Positions 21,450-31,167 of a stretch of DNA of 64,000 nt are shown in pieces. Within the stretch, counting starts at the first letter, position 1. Each line of letters starts with the position of its first letter. The stretch is from Cladocopium goreaui (Eukaryota; Sar; Dinophyceae; Suessiales; Symbiodiniaceae): positions 1 through 64,000 of the forward strand of contig CAMXCT020001427.1 of the NCBI GenBank assembly GCA_947184155.2, written 5' to 3'. The notes beneath the pieces are model-generated. The model made no database searches. It had not been told where the DNA came from and saw only the letters and a program-made list of their open reading frames with translations. A program made the translations under genes and the position numbers.

Positions 21450-21916
21450 TGAACTGAAAACCAACTGACGGTGTTGGTGAGCCTGGCGGTGTTTTCAGCT
21501 CAGCTTTCAGAGTCAAGCAAATATAGCTGATCCTCCTGTGAAGAGTTGAAGATGTTAAACATGTTCAAATTGTTCAAGCTATTTTAAGATGTGTGGAAGT
21601 GCGGTGAAATCTGCTGAAACTTCCGTAGTTGGACGCCTTTTCCATTCCGCACTTGTGCGGCGGCAGATGCTCCTGGCTGAATGCTGGAAACCAACTGAAG
21701 TTTCCAAACAACTTCTGTTTATTATCATGTTGTGACATTTACATCTGTCACTGTTGTTTGAAGGATGATCTTTACTTCTCACTTTTTATTTAGATCAGAT
21801 TGATGTCAGTCTTCTCACCTTTTGCTCTGTTGCGAACATTTTGATTTTATGTTCCGCGCAATTTTGGCTAGGGTGTGGAGGGTGGGTTGCACTTGACCCG
21901 TTCGATTTTTCTATCC
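21360..21916 (+). repeat. A1 split direct repeat of element II
   Basis: Matches 29261-29817 over 557 bp. It contains the last 30 codons and the 3' flank of element I. After 21916 the two copies diverge abruptly (gattttt here, cctccca in A2). Confidence 0.93.
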
Positions 21917-21949
21917 GATTTTTCCATATCGCCATGGATGCCTGACAGA

Positions 21950-24120
21950 ATTTTGGAAGATCTTGATTTTACGGGACGTGCATTCTCTGACAGAACTTTC
22001 AGTTTTCATTTGAACACTGCCTGGATTTGCAAGTGTTTTGTTTTCATGGTACTTGTGCGTGATTCACACAGTTTGGGCGATTTACCAGATGCAGCTGGTG
22101 CTGCGCAGTGGCCTGTTTCGCAAGGGGACAATGGAGGCCAGAGCGACATGGACTGGGAACACGTACAACTTCCAGATGCTTTGAATGATCATGATTTTGG
22201 ACAAGATTCACATTTCAGTCCTTTGTTTGGATACGAGGAAAAGGAATTTGCAGAGCAGCAAATTGAGGAAGAATATTCACTCGCTGCAAGTTTGGTCAGA
22301 CCAGATGACGTTGAAAACCAGACTGGACGCTTCATGGTGCCCACAGCCAAGGCACGGGCTGATAGGAACTTGGCTGAAACAGTTGACATGGATGTCAGTC
22401 GAACCATTGACAACCTTGTGATTCAACATGTGGCTGGGTCTTCTTCACTGCCAAGTTCTTTTTTGAATAGAATGGATTTTGACAATGTATTTTCACTGGA
22501 CAGCATTTGGAGGCAACCACAGCTGCCTATGTATGGGCGGTTTGAATCTGTTCAGGGCGTTGTGCATAGTGCAGTGAGCTCGCATGAGGAACCGGTGCAA
22601 GGAGTCTCAGATTTCAAACGCAAAAGACTGTTGGCAACGGCATTTGCCAAAACAGATGATCAGCTGGTTGATTGTGCAATGCGGCAACTCAAAGAGATAG
22701 TTCTTTTTCAACCTTTGGATTCAAGACTGGGCAGAGCACTTCTGGATTTTTCAGGAAAGCTGGTACCAGAGTCGAAAATTTCAACTTCCTTTATTGATGC
22801 TGTTGCTGGCAAGGCGCCTGGCACAGTATCTAAAAGGGTTGCAGACTATCACCGTTTTGCACGATGGGCAGTTGATGGGGGACGTTGCTATCCCATGAAC
22901 ATTTCAGAGACTGTGGTGTACGACTATGCCAAGCACTTGCAACTGTCCGGAGCCTCTGCAACATCTCTGCAGTCATTTATCAAAGCAATTGGATTTTTCG
23001 AACATCACATTGGCTTTGCGAGGGTGGATGTTGCTCAATTTTTTCTGGCAGAGTGAACGGAGTTAGCAGGACTATGCTTTCAGGCAAAAGGGAGTTGAAG
23101 CAAGCTCCACCACTTACTGCTGATGCGTTGTACGCTTTGGAGAAACATGTCTGTGAGTGCAACGATGTGGAGGCATGCATTGGAGGATTCATGATTTTTT
23201 GTTTGCTGGCATCTGCAAGATTTGCTGACGCAGCTCGTGCGGAGACCGTGCATTTGGACATGAGTGGTCACATATCACTGCTGGAGACGTCAAGCATGAA
23301 ATTCAAGACAGCGCATACGGCTGGCAAGGAAGCTAGGAATGTTGCCCTTCCTATGCTGGCCCTGGGCAATGGGCTTTACGAAAAGGACTCTTGGGCATGG
23401 ACATGGATTCGTGCCCGGAAGCGACAAAAGATGGATCATTTCAAATTTTTGATGCCGGCCTGGAATGAAGAAACATCACAATGGTTGAATCGTCCAATGA
23501 CATCTGGTGAAGGTGTATACTTTCTACGTGAGCTGCTGTGCAACTCTGGTATGAGTGAGGCTCAGGCGGCTTCATACAGCACACACACCTTGAAGGCTAC
23601 TGCACTGTCTTGGGCGGCAACATCTGGAGCCATGTCAATTGATGAGAGGCGTATCATGGGGCACCATTTTGACTCCAGGTTAGCAATGCCATTGATATAC
23701 TCGAGAGATGCGCTTGCCGAGATTCAAACCAAGTTGTGGCGCATTCTGGACTCCATTCGAAAGGGTTACTTTGACCCTGATGCAACTCGGGCTGCTCGGA
23801 TTGCTGCACAGACTTTGCAAGATGCAGAACATGTCGATATTGAGAACTATTCTGACGAGTCAGTTGACCCCATTGAGCTGGGTGCAAGCGAAACTCTGCC
23901 AGTGCCTCAAGCAAAGAAACCTGTGCACAATGGACCGTTGACTGAAGAAATTTTCAAGTCATGTTTGCAGCATGTTTTGTCAGGAGTTTTGCATGTAGCA
24001 GTGGACTGTGAAAATTTGGCATGTTCACGAAAAGTTTCTGCGAACTACAAGAAGCCTTCTTTTGATTTTGAAATGGCATGTGAATTTCCATTTTGTGCTC
24101 AGTGTGCACAGCATTCTTGA
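21950..24120 (+). pseudogene. Element II tyrosine recombinase (one frame change)
   Basis: The first frame runs from the element start to 23056, with acidic N-terminal sequence and a SAM-like core-binding region (KRVADYHRFARWAVDGG, LQSFIKAIGFFEHHIG). The second frame, entered at the six-T run near 23037, carries the catalytic domain: ARFADAAR (Arg I), THTLKATALSW (box II with Lys where classical recombinases have Arg), IMGHH and LIYSRD with the nucleophilic Tyr. After the catalytic core come DPDATRAARI and a Cys-containing tail. One extra T would join the frames, so a deletion, a sequence error or slippage in the T run are all possible. The true start is uncertain; ATG at 22047 or 22149 would avoid the A repeat. 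Confidence 0.8.
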
Positions 24121-24721
24121 TAGTGAGTGCTTAGTGCAACAGAAGCGTGAGTTGGGGCGGGCGAGAGACAAACAAGGCGGGAATCTGTTCAGCAAACATG
24201 TCGAATCTTGCTTACTGGCAATGCATTGGCTGGTATGATTTTTGAATCTCGCTGTTGCATTACCCAGCTTGACTTGACTTCAATTTGTTGCAGCATGAAT
24301 TTAGCTGACAACACAGGGAATGAGTGAATTGAATTCCTTTGTGGTGACTTGCACAACATGAAATTGAATTTCATCGACCTGATGCGTGAATTGCTCAGAG
24401 TCAGCGCATGACTTGCGCACCAATGATCCGATGCACAACTGTCGGAGCCTTTGAAAAACAGTGAACAGCTTCATGAATGTATGTTTTCTTGCAGTGTGAA
24501 TTTCATTGCATCAATGACACATGTTTGAAGGTTCACGACTGTGGTTCAACTTATGAAGAAACATTGCGTTTCAATTTCGATCTTGTTGAACACTGTTTTT
24601 CATGCGTTGATTTTCAAATCAATAACTCACTTTAGTGGACGTTTCGCTCTTGACTTGACAATCTTTTGCAAGATAACAATAAAACTGTATCACTCAGCGA
24701 CGGCTGGTCGAAAGTGCAGCC
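24121..24721. other. Spacer between recombinase and gag of element II
   Basis: 601 bp without a credible ORF. The text ttgaattc, tgaattt and gtgaattgaattcc recurs, giving a gaatt-rich low-complexity stretch. Regulatory content unknown. Confidence 0.45.
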
Positions 24722-25945
24722 ATGTCCGGACTTGATTCGAAACATGCTTTCAGCTCACGTGCGCTGGAAGTAGGGATGCAAGAGGACCTGCTAGAGAAGC
24801 TCAAGGGAGCTGGGTTGGACACGTTTGGGAGCCTTGCTTTTTCAAGTGATGCAACGCCAACTTCAAACACTGAAGAGAAGTTCAAGAAAGCAGTCCAAGA
24901 TTTGATTTTGGTCGAGGTTGCCCCAGCTGAAATGATTCCACTTCGTAGGCTGTGGTTTGAAGCGCATGCCATGGTGCTCTCTGACATACGTAGCAGAACA
25001 GAAAGAACTGAGGCTGACCAGCCTAGGAAAATGCCACTTGCAGAGAGACTTGCTAGGATTGACAAACAGAAAAAGGAATTGAAAGGCCTGATCATCGACG
25101 CGTCAGTCGAACCAAGTCATGGATTGGTTGACAAGTTTCAAAACATGATCGAGGATGGTTGCTTGCTTTATGTAGGACCTGAGAAGTGCATGTCACGAGA
25201 AGAAGAAATTACCAAGGAAAAGAAAGAGTCAGCGCTGAGCATTGACCATGCTGGAGGTCTCAAAGTCACCAAGAAGGCTCAGGACTTGCAATGTGATGTT
25301 TCGGGCGAGCTTAGACTACGTGCGGCATTTACACGCCGATCTTTGGCCATGCATCAGACCAATTTGGTGACCTTTGATTTGATTGAAGAGTGGAATCAAC
25401 AGATGTTTGCTGCGTTGTTGCGGCCGCCTCCAGCTGGACACAAGTATGTCACGACACAGCAGATCTTGAGTGCTGACAAGCAACTGTGGATGCACATCTC
25501 ACAGCAAACCCGTGGCAAGTTGATTTCTGGCATAGGTGAGAAACCACCTTTGGATGAGCAATTGAAAAATTACATGAGGTCTCCTGAAGTTCTTTGCTTC
25601 ATGACTCCATTGCCATCAGTGCGCGCTGAAGCGCCTTCAGGACATCGTTCCGAGCCATACAGTCGAGCGGAACAGAGCAGTGGATCCGGCAAAGGCAAAG
25701 GGAAGAACAAATTTCAGTCGAAAGGTGCTGCGTCAGGTCCCAGCTCTGGGCCCACTATCAAAGAGATGCTCACCAACATGCCAGACGGCTGCGCCAGCAA
25801 GCTGCCGAACGGTCAATGGCTGTGTGTTTTCTACAACAGAGGGATTTGCAAACATCAGAAGAAAGCACGTTGTCATTTGGGGCTTCACCAATGTTACTAC
25901 AAGGGTTGCACAGAGAAGCGACCTTACATTGAGTGTAAGCACTGA
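24722..25945 (+). CDS. Element II gag-like protein, 407 aa, C-terminal zinc finger
   Basis: Starts at ATG 24722. Residues 1-300 are mostly helical and charged. A Ser/Gly/Lys-rich linker (SSGSGKGKGKNK) is followed by a C-terminal Cys/His cluster with the spacing C-x7-C-x7-C-x4-H-x2-C-x4-C-x9-C (CVFYNRGICKHQ to YIEC), compatible with a CCCH-type nucleic-acid-binding finger. By position and composition this is the nucleocapsid protein. It terminates at TGA 25943-25945. The same frame then stays open through the polymerase ORF to 29026, so Gag and Pol are separated only by this stop. Confidence 0.7.
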   Translation: MSGLDSKHAFSSRALEVGMQEDLLEKLKGAGLDTFGSLAFSSDATPTSNTEEKFKKAVQDLILVEVAPAEMIPLRRLWFEAHAMVLSDIRSRTERTEADQPRKMPLAERLARIDKQKKELKGLIIDASVEPSHGLVDKFQNMIEDGCLLYVGPEKCMSREEEITKEKKESALSIDHAGGLKVTKKAQDLQCDVSGELRLRAAFTRRSLAMHQTNLVTFDLIEEWNQQMFAALLRPPPAGHKYVTTQQILSADKQLWMHISQQTRGKLISGIGEKPPLDEQLKNYMRSPEVLCFMTPLPSVRAEAPSGHRSEPYSRAEQSSGSGKGKGKNKFQSKGAASGPSSGPTIKEMLTNMPDGCASKLPNGQWLCVFYNRGICKHQKKARCHLGLHQCYYKGCTEKRPYIECKH

Positions 25946-28900
25946 CTTGGTGAGCCGAAACAAGACAATACAATTTCTCACCCTCATGCAGACAAACCAA
26001 TAGTCTTTTTGGAAATCTGTGCGGGCTCAGCTGCGCTCTCTGCATCAATGCAACGCATGGGCTGGCAAGTTTTTCCGATTGACTATCATGCAAATCGTTT
26101 CAAAAACAAGATGCACATTTTTGAGTTGGATTTGTCATTGCATGAGAATATTTCACTCCTTGAAGGCATGATCGAACAGATGAAGCCGGTAGGAGCCCAT
26201 TTTGGGCTTATGTGTGGAACTTGCAGCCGAGCACGAGAAGTGCCGGTTGCACATGCATTACGCTCTCAAGGAGCACCTCAACCTGCGCCACTCCGTGACG
26301 CGTTGCATCCACTTGGCCTGCCAAATTTGAGCACTCTGAACCAGCAGAGAGTTGACGCTGCAAATACTGTTTATAGACATGCTGTGCGCTTGTTGCATGC
26401 ACTTTTTCGTGTTGGAGCATTCATTACACTGGAAAATCCTTTACGATCGTGGTTATGGACAGTACTTGCAACACTGGTCAAGCAATATGCACGCGAACAC
26501 AAGTGCCCTGAATTTGCTGAGTGGTATTTTTGTTTTCACCCCGTGGAATTTGATTTTTGCATGCACGGAGGAAACCGTGCCAAGTCAACCAAGTTGCTGG
26601 TGTCGACCCGACAGTTTGAGCCACTGGGGATTATGTGCGACAAGTCCCACAACCATGAGCCATGGACAATTGTCAGTGGATTTGATAAGTGGATTTTTTC
26701 TACTGCAGCGGAAGCTCAATATCCTTCAATGTTCTGTGATCGATATGCTGAATGTGCAAGTACAATGGTCGCTGCTAATGCACTGGAGTATAACTCAAAA
26801 TTTTTTCGACTGCAATCTTTAATGGCCCAATCCATTCAAGCCAAAGGTCATGACCAATTGATCCCTGAATTTTCCCAAATTATTGTCACTACGGTACTCC
26901 CTCAACTGCCACACAAAATTTTGGCTCGCTTGGGACACGGGGGAGACGACAGCGAGAGGTCAGCTGAAAGCTACAAGGTTGGCATTTATTTCAACCATCA
27001 TGATCACCTCAAGCGTTCTTTAGAATTGCAGCACCCTGCATTTACGCACAAGGGTGTACCAGATGATTTGAAGAAAGCTATTTTCTTTGTGGCAACACAC
27101 TCGATGGCAGATGTTGCCCTGTTCCGCATCAGCAAGCTGGGAGAATGTGTTGAAATTGCAAAGCGACTGGCTCTTGCGGAGAAACTGGCGAAAGTCAAAA
27201 TGGACAAGAACGTGGCGGAGGTGACCAAGGCAAAACGCATTGAACTTTGGGAAAAACTGCTGACCCAGGTTGGGTTCGAAGACATGGAGATTGTGCGCTA
27301 TATGCGCGAAGGAGTTCCCCTGACTGGCTGGGAAGACGAAAGCGCTTTGTACAAACAACGATGGGCTCCACCTACAATGACAACCGAACAGTTGGACCAC
27401 AGTGCTTTGTGGCGACGAAAAGCCCTTATGGGCAAAGCCTTTACTGACGAAGAACGTGGGCTTGCAAAACTGCTTATGGAAGAAACTATGAAAGAGGTAT
27501 CTGCTGGTTTTCTGGATGGTCCCTTTTTGGAGTCTGATATAACAGAAAGGCTTGGGCGTGCGGACTGGTCAATGTCCCAACGGTTCCTTCTTTTGCAAGG
27601 TGAAGACCTTAAACCTAGAGTGATTGACAACTACAAAACGTCGGGAGTGAATGCGGCCTTTGGAACATCGTCGCACCTTGACCTGCACGACACCGACGTA
27701 ATCAGTTGCTTTCTTGCGTTTGCTTTGGGTGTTTTCTGCGGAGATCCACATATCGACATCGAACTTTCTTCAGGTGACCACCTCACTGGTCGAAGGCACC
27801 CTGACTACGACCGAAAGCCTTTGCTGCTGGGCAGGGGCATCGACTTGAGCAAGGCGTACAAGCAGGTCAGTGTTGCTCCTCAGTCTGCTAGACATAGCGT
27901 TTTGGGAGTGCGAAGTGAATCTGGCGAATGGAAGTTCTTTATATCGAAGTCACTGCCTTTTGGAGCCACGTCCAGCGTTTTTGCATTCAACAAGATCACG
28001 CGCGGTATCTGGACTTTGATGGTTCGAAAATTTCACCTCCTTACCACTGTATTTTATGATGATTTTCCTGTTATTGAGTTTGAACCTTTGGCGGCAACAA
28101 CTACGAACGTGGTGCAGCACCTTTTGGATTTGCTTGGGTGGAAGCATGCTACGACTGGTAAAAAGAGTGTTGATTTTTCTGACACCATGCAGGTGTTGGG
28201 AGTAGCATTCCACTTGCAGAACTTTTGGAACAAACAAGTGACAGTGGCGAACCGCCCAAGTCGGATACAGAGGATTTTGGAGATGCTTGAATCATACGCT
28301 GCCAAGGGTACTGTGTCTGCACCCGAGGCGGCGACTATGCATGGATTGCTGAATTATGCTGGTGGCTTTGTGGTTGGACGTTGTTTGAAGCCTGCCGCCA
28401 GACAGTTTGCAAGTTTGCAGTCAGGTTCATCAGATACAGAGCTCATATCGCGCTTGTGCAATGATACATGCAGGATCATTAACCGAATGCGACCACGAGA
28501 AATTCGCTTCCTGAGCAGCGATCGTCCGGCAGTGATTTACACGGACGGTGCGTACGAGAATGGGAATGGAACCTGGGGTGCAGTTGTCATAATCCCTCAA
28601 CTTGGCATTAATGCAATTCACTGGGGAACCATCCCACCAGTCCTGATGGAGCACTGGACATCTATTGGACTTCAGCAGAAAATTTGTCAAATTGAGTTGG
28701 TTGCAGTTTTGCTTGTGAGGTATTTTTACCGCAATGAACTTTCCAATTCTTCAGCACTGTACTTCGTTGACAACGAGGCTGCACGTTTTTGCTTGATCAA
28801 AGGATCCAGCCCTTCACTGTCCATGTACAACATCTGTCGTGCAGTGTCCTTAGTAGAAGCAGAATTTCCTTCCGCTTCATGGTATGAAAGGGTGGCTTCG

Positions 28901-29026
28901 GAGTCAAACATTGCTGACCTGCCGTCACGCTCCAAACTGAAAGAATGCCAGGCAATCTCGGGAGGAAACCTTGCAGGCGATATATGCTTGCCTGAAACAA
29001 TGCTCTTGGAAGTTACAAGAAAGTGA
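25946..29026 (+). CDS. Element II polyprotein: methyltransferase-like domain, RT, RNase H
   Basis: The frame continues directly from the gag TGA (LGEPKQDNTISHPHADKP...). The N-terminal domain begins FLEICAGSAALSASMQ (motif I-like), PIDYHANR, LMCGTCSRAREVP (position of motif IV) and FITLENPLRSWLW (ENP, motif VI-like). This is the plan of a C5-type DNA methyltransferase, but the usual PC dipeptide reads MC, so activity is doubtful. RT follows with RGIDLSKAYKQ, LPFGATSSVFAF and FYDDFP as catalytic box, then RNase H with IYTDGAYENG, QIELVAV, YFVDNEAA and NIADLPSR. No integrase is present, as expected for a YR element. No ATG lies near the start of the open region, consistent with expression as a Gag-Pol fusion. 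Confidence 0.83.
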   Translation, partial: LGEPKQDNTISHPHADKPIVFLEICAGSAALSASMQRMGWQVFPIDYHANRFKNKMHIFELDLSLHENISLLEGMIEQMKPVGAHFGLMCGTCSRAREVPVAHALRSQGAPQPAPLRDALHPLGLPNLSTLNQQRVDAANTVYRHAVRLLHALFRVGAFITLENPLRSWLWTVLATLVKQYAREHKCPEFAEWYFCFHPVEFDFCMHGGNRAKSTKLLVSTRQFEPLGIMCDKSHNHEPWTIVSGFDKWIFSTAAEAQYPSMFCDRYAECASTMVAANALEYNSKFFRLQSLMAQSIQAKGHDQLIPEFSQIIVTTVLPQLPHKILARLGHGGDDSERSAESYKVGIYFNHHDHLKRSLELQHPAFTHKGVPDDLKKAIFFVATHSMADVALFRISKLGECVEIAKRLALAEKLAKVKMDKNVAEVTKAKRIELWEKLLTQVGFEDMEIVRYMREGVPLTGWEDESALYKQRWAPPTMTTEQLDHSALWRRKALMGKAFTDEERGLAKLLMEETMKEVSAGFLDGPFLESDITERLGRADWSMSQRFLLLQGEDLKPRVIDNYKTSGVNAAFGTSSHLDLHDTDVISCFLAFALGVFCGDPHIDIELSSGDHLTGRRHPDYDRKPLLLGRGIDLSKAYKQVSVAPQSARHSVLGVRSESGEWKFFISKSLPFGATSSVFAFNKITRGIWTLMVRKFHLLTTVFYDDFPVIEFEPLAATTTNVVQHLLDLLGWKHATTGKKSVDFSDTMQVLGVAFHLQNFWNKQVTVANRPSRIQRILEMLESYAAKGTVSAPEAATMHGLLNYAGGFVVGRCLKPAARQFASLQSGSSDTELISRLCNDTCRIINRMRPREIRFLSSDRPAVIYTDGAYENGNGTWGAVVIIPQLGINAIHWGTIPPVLMEHWTSIGLQQKICQIELVAVLLVRYFYRNELSNSSALYFVDNEAARFCLIKGSSPSLSMYNICRAVSLVEAEFPSASWYERVASESNIADLPSRSKLKECQAISGGNLAGDICLPETMLLEVTRK

Positions 29027-29052
29027 AGCTCTTTACATGTCGAAAAAAAAAC

Positions 29053-29262
29053 GGGGGTGACAGGCGACATGACTTGTTGACCTGAAACAGTTACCAGACA
29101 CTTGACTTGTGTTTGTGCGGTTTCACCCCCGACTCAATTAAGATAAGCAAAGACAAAAAGAAATATTAAATACATGTCCGACCTTCGAGCGATTTGCGTG
29201 GCGTTTTGAGTTTTACGTTTGTTTGAATAAGAAATTTAATTTACAAAGGGACGAGCACAAAC
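29053..29262 (+). repeat. B1 split direct repeat of element II
   Basis: 210 bp, from gggggtgacaggcgacatg to gacgagcacaaac; repeated at 29854-30063. It directly follows a poly-A/C run after the polymerase stop. Confidence 0.93.
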
Positions 29263-29817
29263 GTTTGGCTTCAACTTGTTGTGGCCTTTGTTTGTTGGGA
29301 GTAGTGAGCTTGCGAACGTACCGCCTGTAACAAAAAAAAGAAAAATCTGATGAACTGAAAACCAACTGACGGTGTTGGTGAGCCTGGCGGTGTTTTCAGC
29401 TCAGCTTTCAGAGTCAAGCAAATATAGCTGATCCTCCTGTGAAGAGTTGAAGATGTTAAACATGTTCAAATTGTTCAAGCTATTTTAAGATGTGTGGAAG
29501 TGCGGTGAAATCTGCTGAAACTTCCGTAGTTGGACGCCTTTTCCATTCCGCACTTGTGCGGCGGCAGATGCTCCTGGCTGAATGCTGGAAACCAACTGAA
29601 GTTTCCAAACAACTTCTGTTTATTATCATGTTGTGACATTTACATCTGTCACTGTTGTTTGAAGGATGATCTTTACTTCTCACTTTTTATTTAGATCAGA
29701 TTGATGTCAGTCTTCTCACCTTTTGCTCTGTTGCGAACATTTTGATTTTATGTTCCGCGCAATTTTGGCTAGGGTGTGGAGGGTGGGTTGCACTTGACCC
29801 GTTCGATTTTTCTATCC
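29261..29817 (+). repeat. A2 split direct repeat of element II
   Basis: 557-bp copy of A1, joined head-on to the end of B1 at the shared word aac. It carries the same fragment of the element I coding end. Confidence 0.93.
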
Positions 29818-29853
29818 CCTCCCAAACTTCGTTTTCCCTCCCTTATCTTGTGG

Positions 29854-30063
29854 GGGGGTGACAGGCGACATGACTTGTTGACCTGAAACAGTTACCAGAC
29901 ACTTGACTTGTGTTTGTGCGGTTTCACCCCCGACTCAATTAAGATAAGCAAAGACAAAAAGAAATATTAAATACATGTCCGACCTTCGAGCGATTTGCGT
30001 GGCGTTTTGAGTTTTACGTTTGTTTGAATAAGAAATTTAATTTACAAAGGGACGAGCACAAAC
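29854..30063 (+). repeat. B2 split direct repeat of element II
   Basis: 210-bp copy of B1. A 36-bp pyrimidine-rich spacer (cctcccaaacttcg...) separates it from A2. It marks the right end of the element. Confidence 0.93.
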
Positions 30064-30585
30064 ATTGAAGTTTGTTTCCAATTCAGCCTGGTTTGCGCTA
30101 AATCTTCACTCCAAACTTTCTACATGTACATGCCAGACTCATGCAGAACTTTATCAAATCAACTATACTGAAACAGCGTTTTACAACCGAAAGTTGGCAA
30201 GATACATTTTGATTGCGGTCAAACATGCTTCGAAGAAGAGTTGAGTTTGCGTTTGAAAGGGGGCCCTGTGACAGAGAGAGACAGAAGTTGGATCCACGTT
30301 TCGTTTCATTCCGTTTCATTTCTGTTTGCACGTTGTTTTCAAACAAACGTTGCCAAAGACAAACAGGAGTTTTCACCATGTTCCATTGTGTGCAGAGTTT
30401 TGTTGCGCGATGCTGTAAGATGCAGTGTGTGTGTGCGCAGTGCAGAACAATCTGAAAGGCCACTGATCCTATCACACTTGTGATGGCGGTTCGACACTTC
30501 GTTTCACGTTCTAGGTTGATTGCTCCTAAGAGTTTAGCCACAGTCTAGTACTTTTTCACTACCGGACGCGGTTTGGTTTGTAGCC
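30064..30585. other. No gene seen
   Basis: Flank of element II. Contains g/t-rich text and a gtgtgtgtgcgc run near 30425. ORFs on both strands overlap each other and look random. Confidence 0.45.
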
Positions 30586-31167
30586 ATGGCCAAGTCTGGA
30601 TGGACAGATGAAGATGAGAAGGCTTTGCTTGCTCTTCTTCAGAAGAAGTGGAACAGTGGGAATTCAGGGACAGGCTATGCAGCCGGATCCAGTATTTTGA
30701 CTCCTTTGGAGAGTCAAGGAGCAATGACAGACGGAAGCAAGCGACTTCGTGAGGCTCTGGATGATGATGAATTTGATATGATTTCTTCGGCAGCTGAACC
30801 TTTGAATGCACAGTTGCCTGTCATGCCTATCCCAATCTTTCCTGGGATTGCCGACAAGGTCCTTGATCAGCTTACTGCTGATTTGGTGCCTGAAGGAATG
30901 AGTTTTCGAGATTGGAGCAGAACGAAGTTTGCGTTTGGGAAGTGTGCCAACGAAGGCAAGACATACCGAGAGGTATATGTCGATGAAGAGATGGCAGGAT
31001 ATTGCAAATGGAGTATGAATCACCTGGGAAACAAGAATACAAGTCCAATTGCAAAGGATTGGTATTCTTTTCTCTGCGCATGCAAGGTTGTGGAGGACTC
31101 TGGAAAGGTTGGAAAGCCAAAGGGTTGCTTCACTGGAACTTCAGTGCAGAGGCAGTTGGGTGATTGA
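30586..31167 (+). CDS. Orphan ORF, 193 aa, with a small DNA-nuclease-associated type motif
   Basis: Begins MAKSGWTDEDEKALLALLQKKW, which has the look of a short helix-turn-helix or SANT/Myb-like start, then a low-complexity linker. The C-terminal half contains RTKFAFGKCANEGKTYREVY...YCKWSMNH, matching the F-G-K-x(n)-G-K-T/P-x-x-E-V...Y-x-x-W pattern of the small domain at the C-terminus of exodeoxyribonuclease X-like proteins. No catalytic nuclease residues accompany it. A polypurine run and an LTR-like start lie 165 bp downstream at 31332, so it may be the internal ORF of another retroelement. Function not assigned. Confidence 0.45.
   Translation: MAKSGWTDEDEKALLALLQKKWNSGNSGTGYAAGSSILTPLESQGAMTDGSKRLREALDDDEFDMISSAAEPLNAQLPVMPIPIFPGIADKVLDQLTADLVPEGMSFRDWSRTKFAFGKCANEGKTYREVYVDEEMAGYCKWSMNHLGNKNTSPIAKDWYSFLCACKVVEDSGKVGKPKGCFTGTSVQRQLGD

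Larger units (their letters stand above)
21360..30063 (+). mobile_element. Element II: tyrosine-recombinase retroelement with split direct repeats
   Basis: Repeat layout is A1 (21360-21916), body (21917-29052), B1 (29053-29262), A2 (29261-29817), a 36-bp spacer, B2 (29854-30063). A copies are 557 bp with one difference that I see; B copies are 210 bp and look identical. A1-body-B1-A2-B2 is the split-direct-repeat design of PAT/Ngaro-type DIRS-like elements, which integrate by a tyrosine recombinase through a circular intermediate and make no target duplication. The coding order is recombinase, gag-like, methyltransferase-like/RT/RNase H, all on the plus strand. A1 overlaps the last 90 bp of the element I coding region. 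Confidence 0.82.

Noticed and set aside
22885..23056. Programmed -1 frameshift in the recombinase at a slippery heptamer
   Set aside because: The six-T run is not in the phase required for a standard slippery site; a one-base deletion or sequence error is simpler.
21360..29817. A1 and A2 as the LTRs of a conventional LTR element
   Set aside because: There is a tyrosine recombinase instead of an integrase, B repeats interlock with A, and no short target duplication or primer site flanks A.
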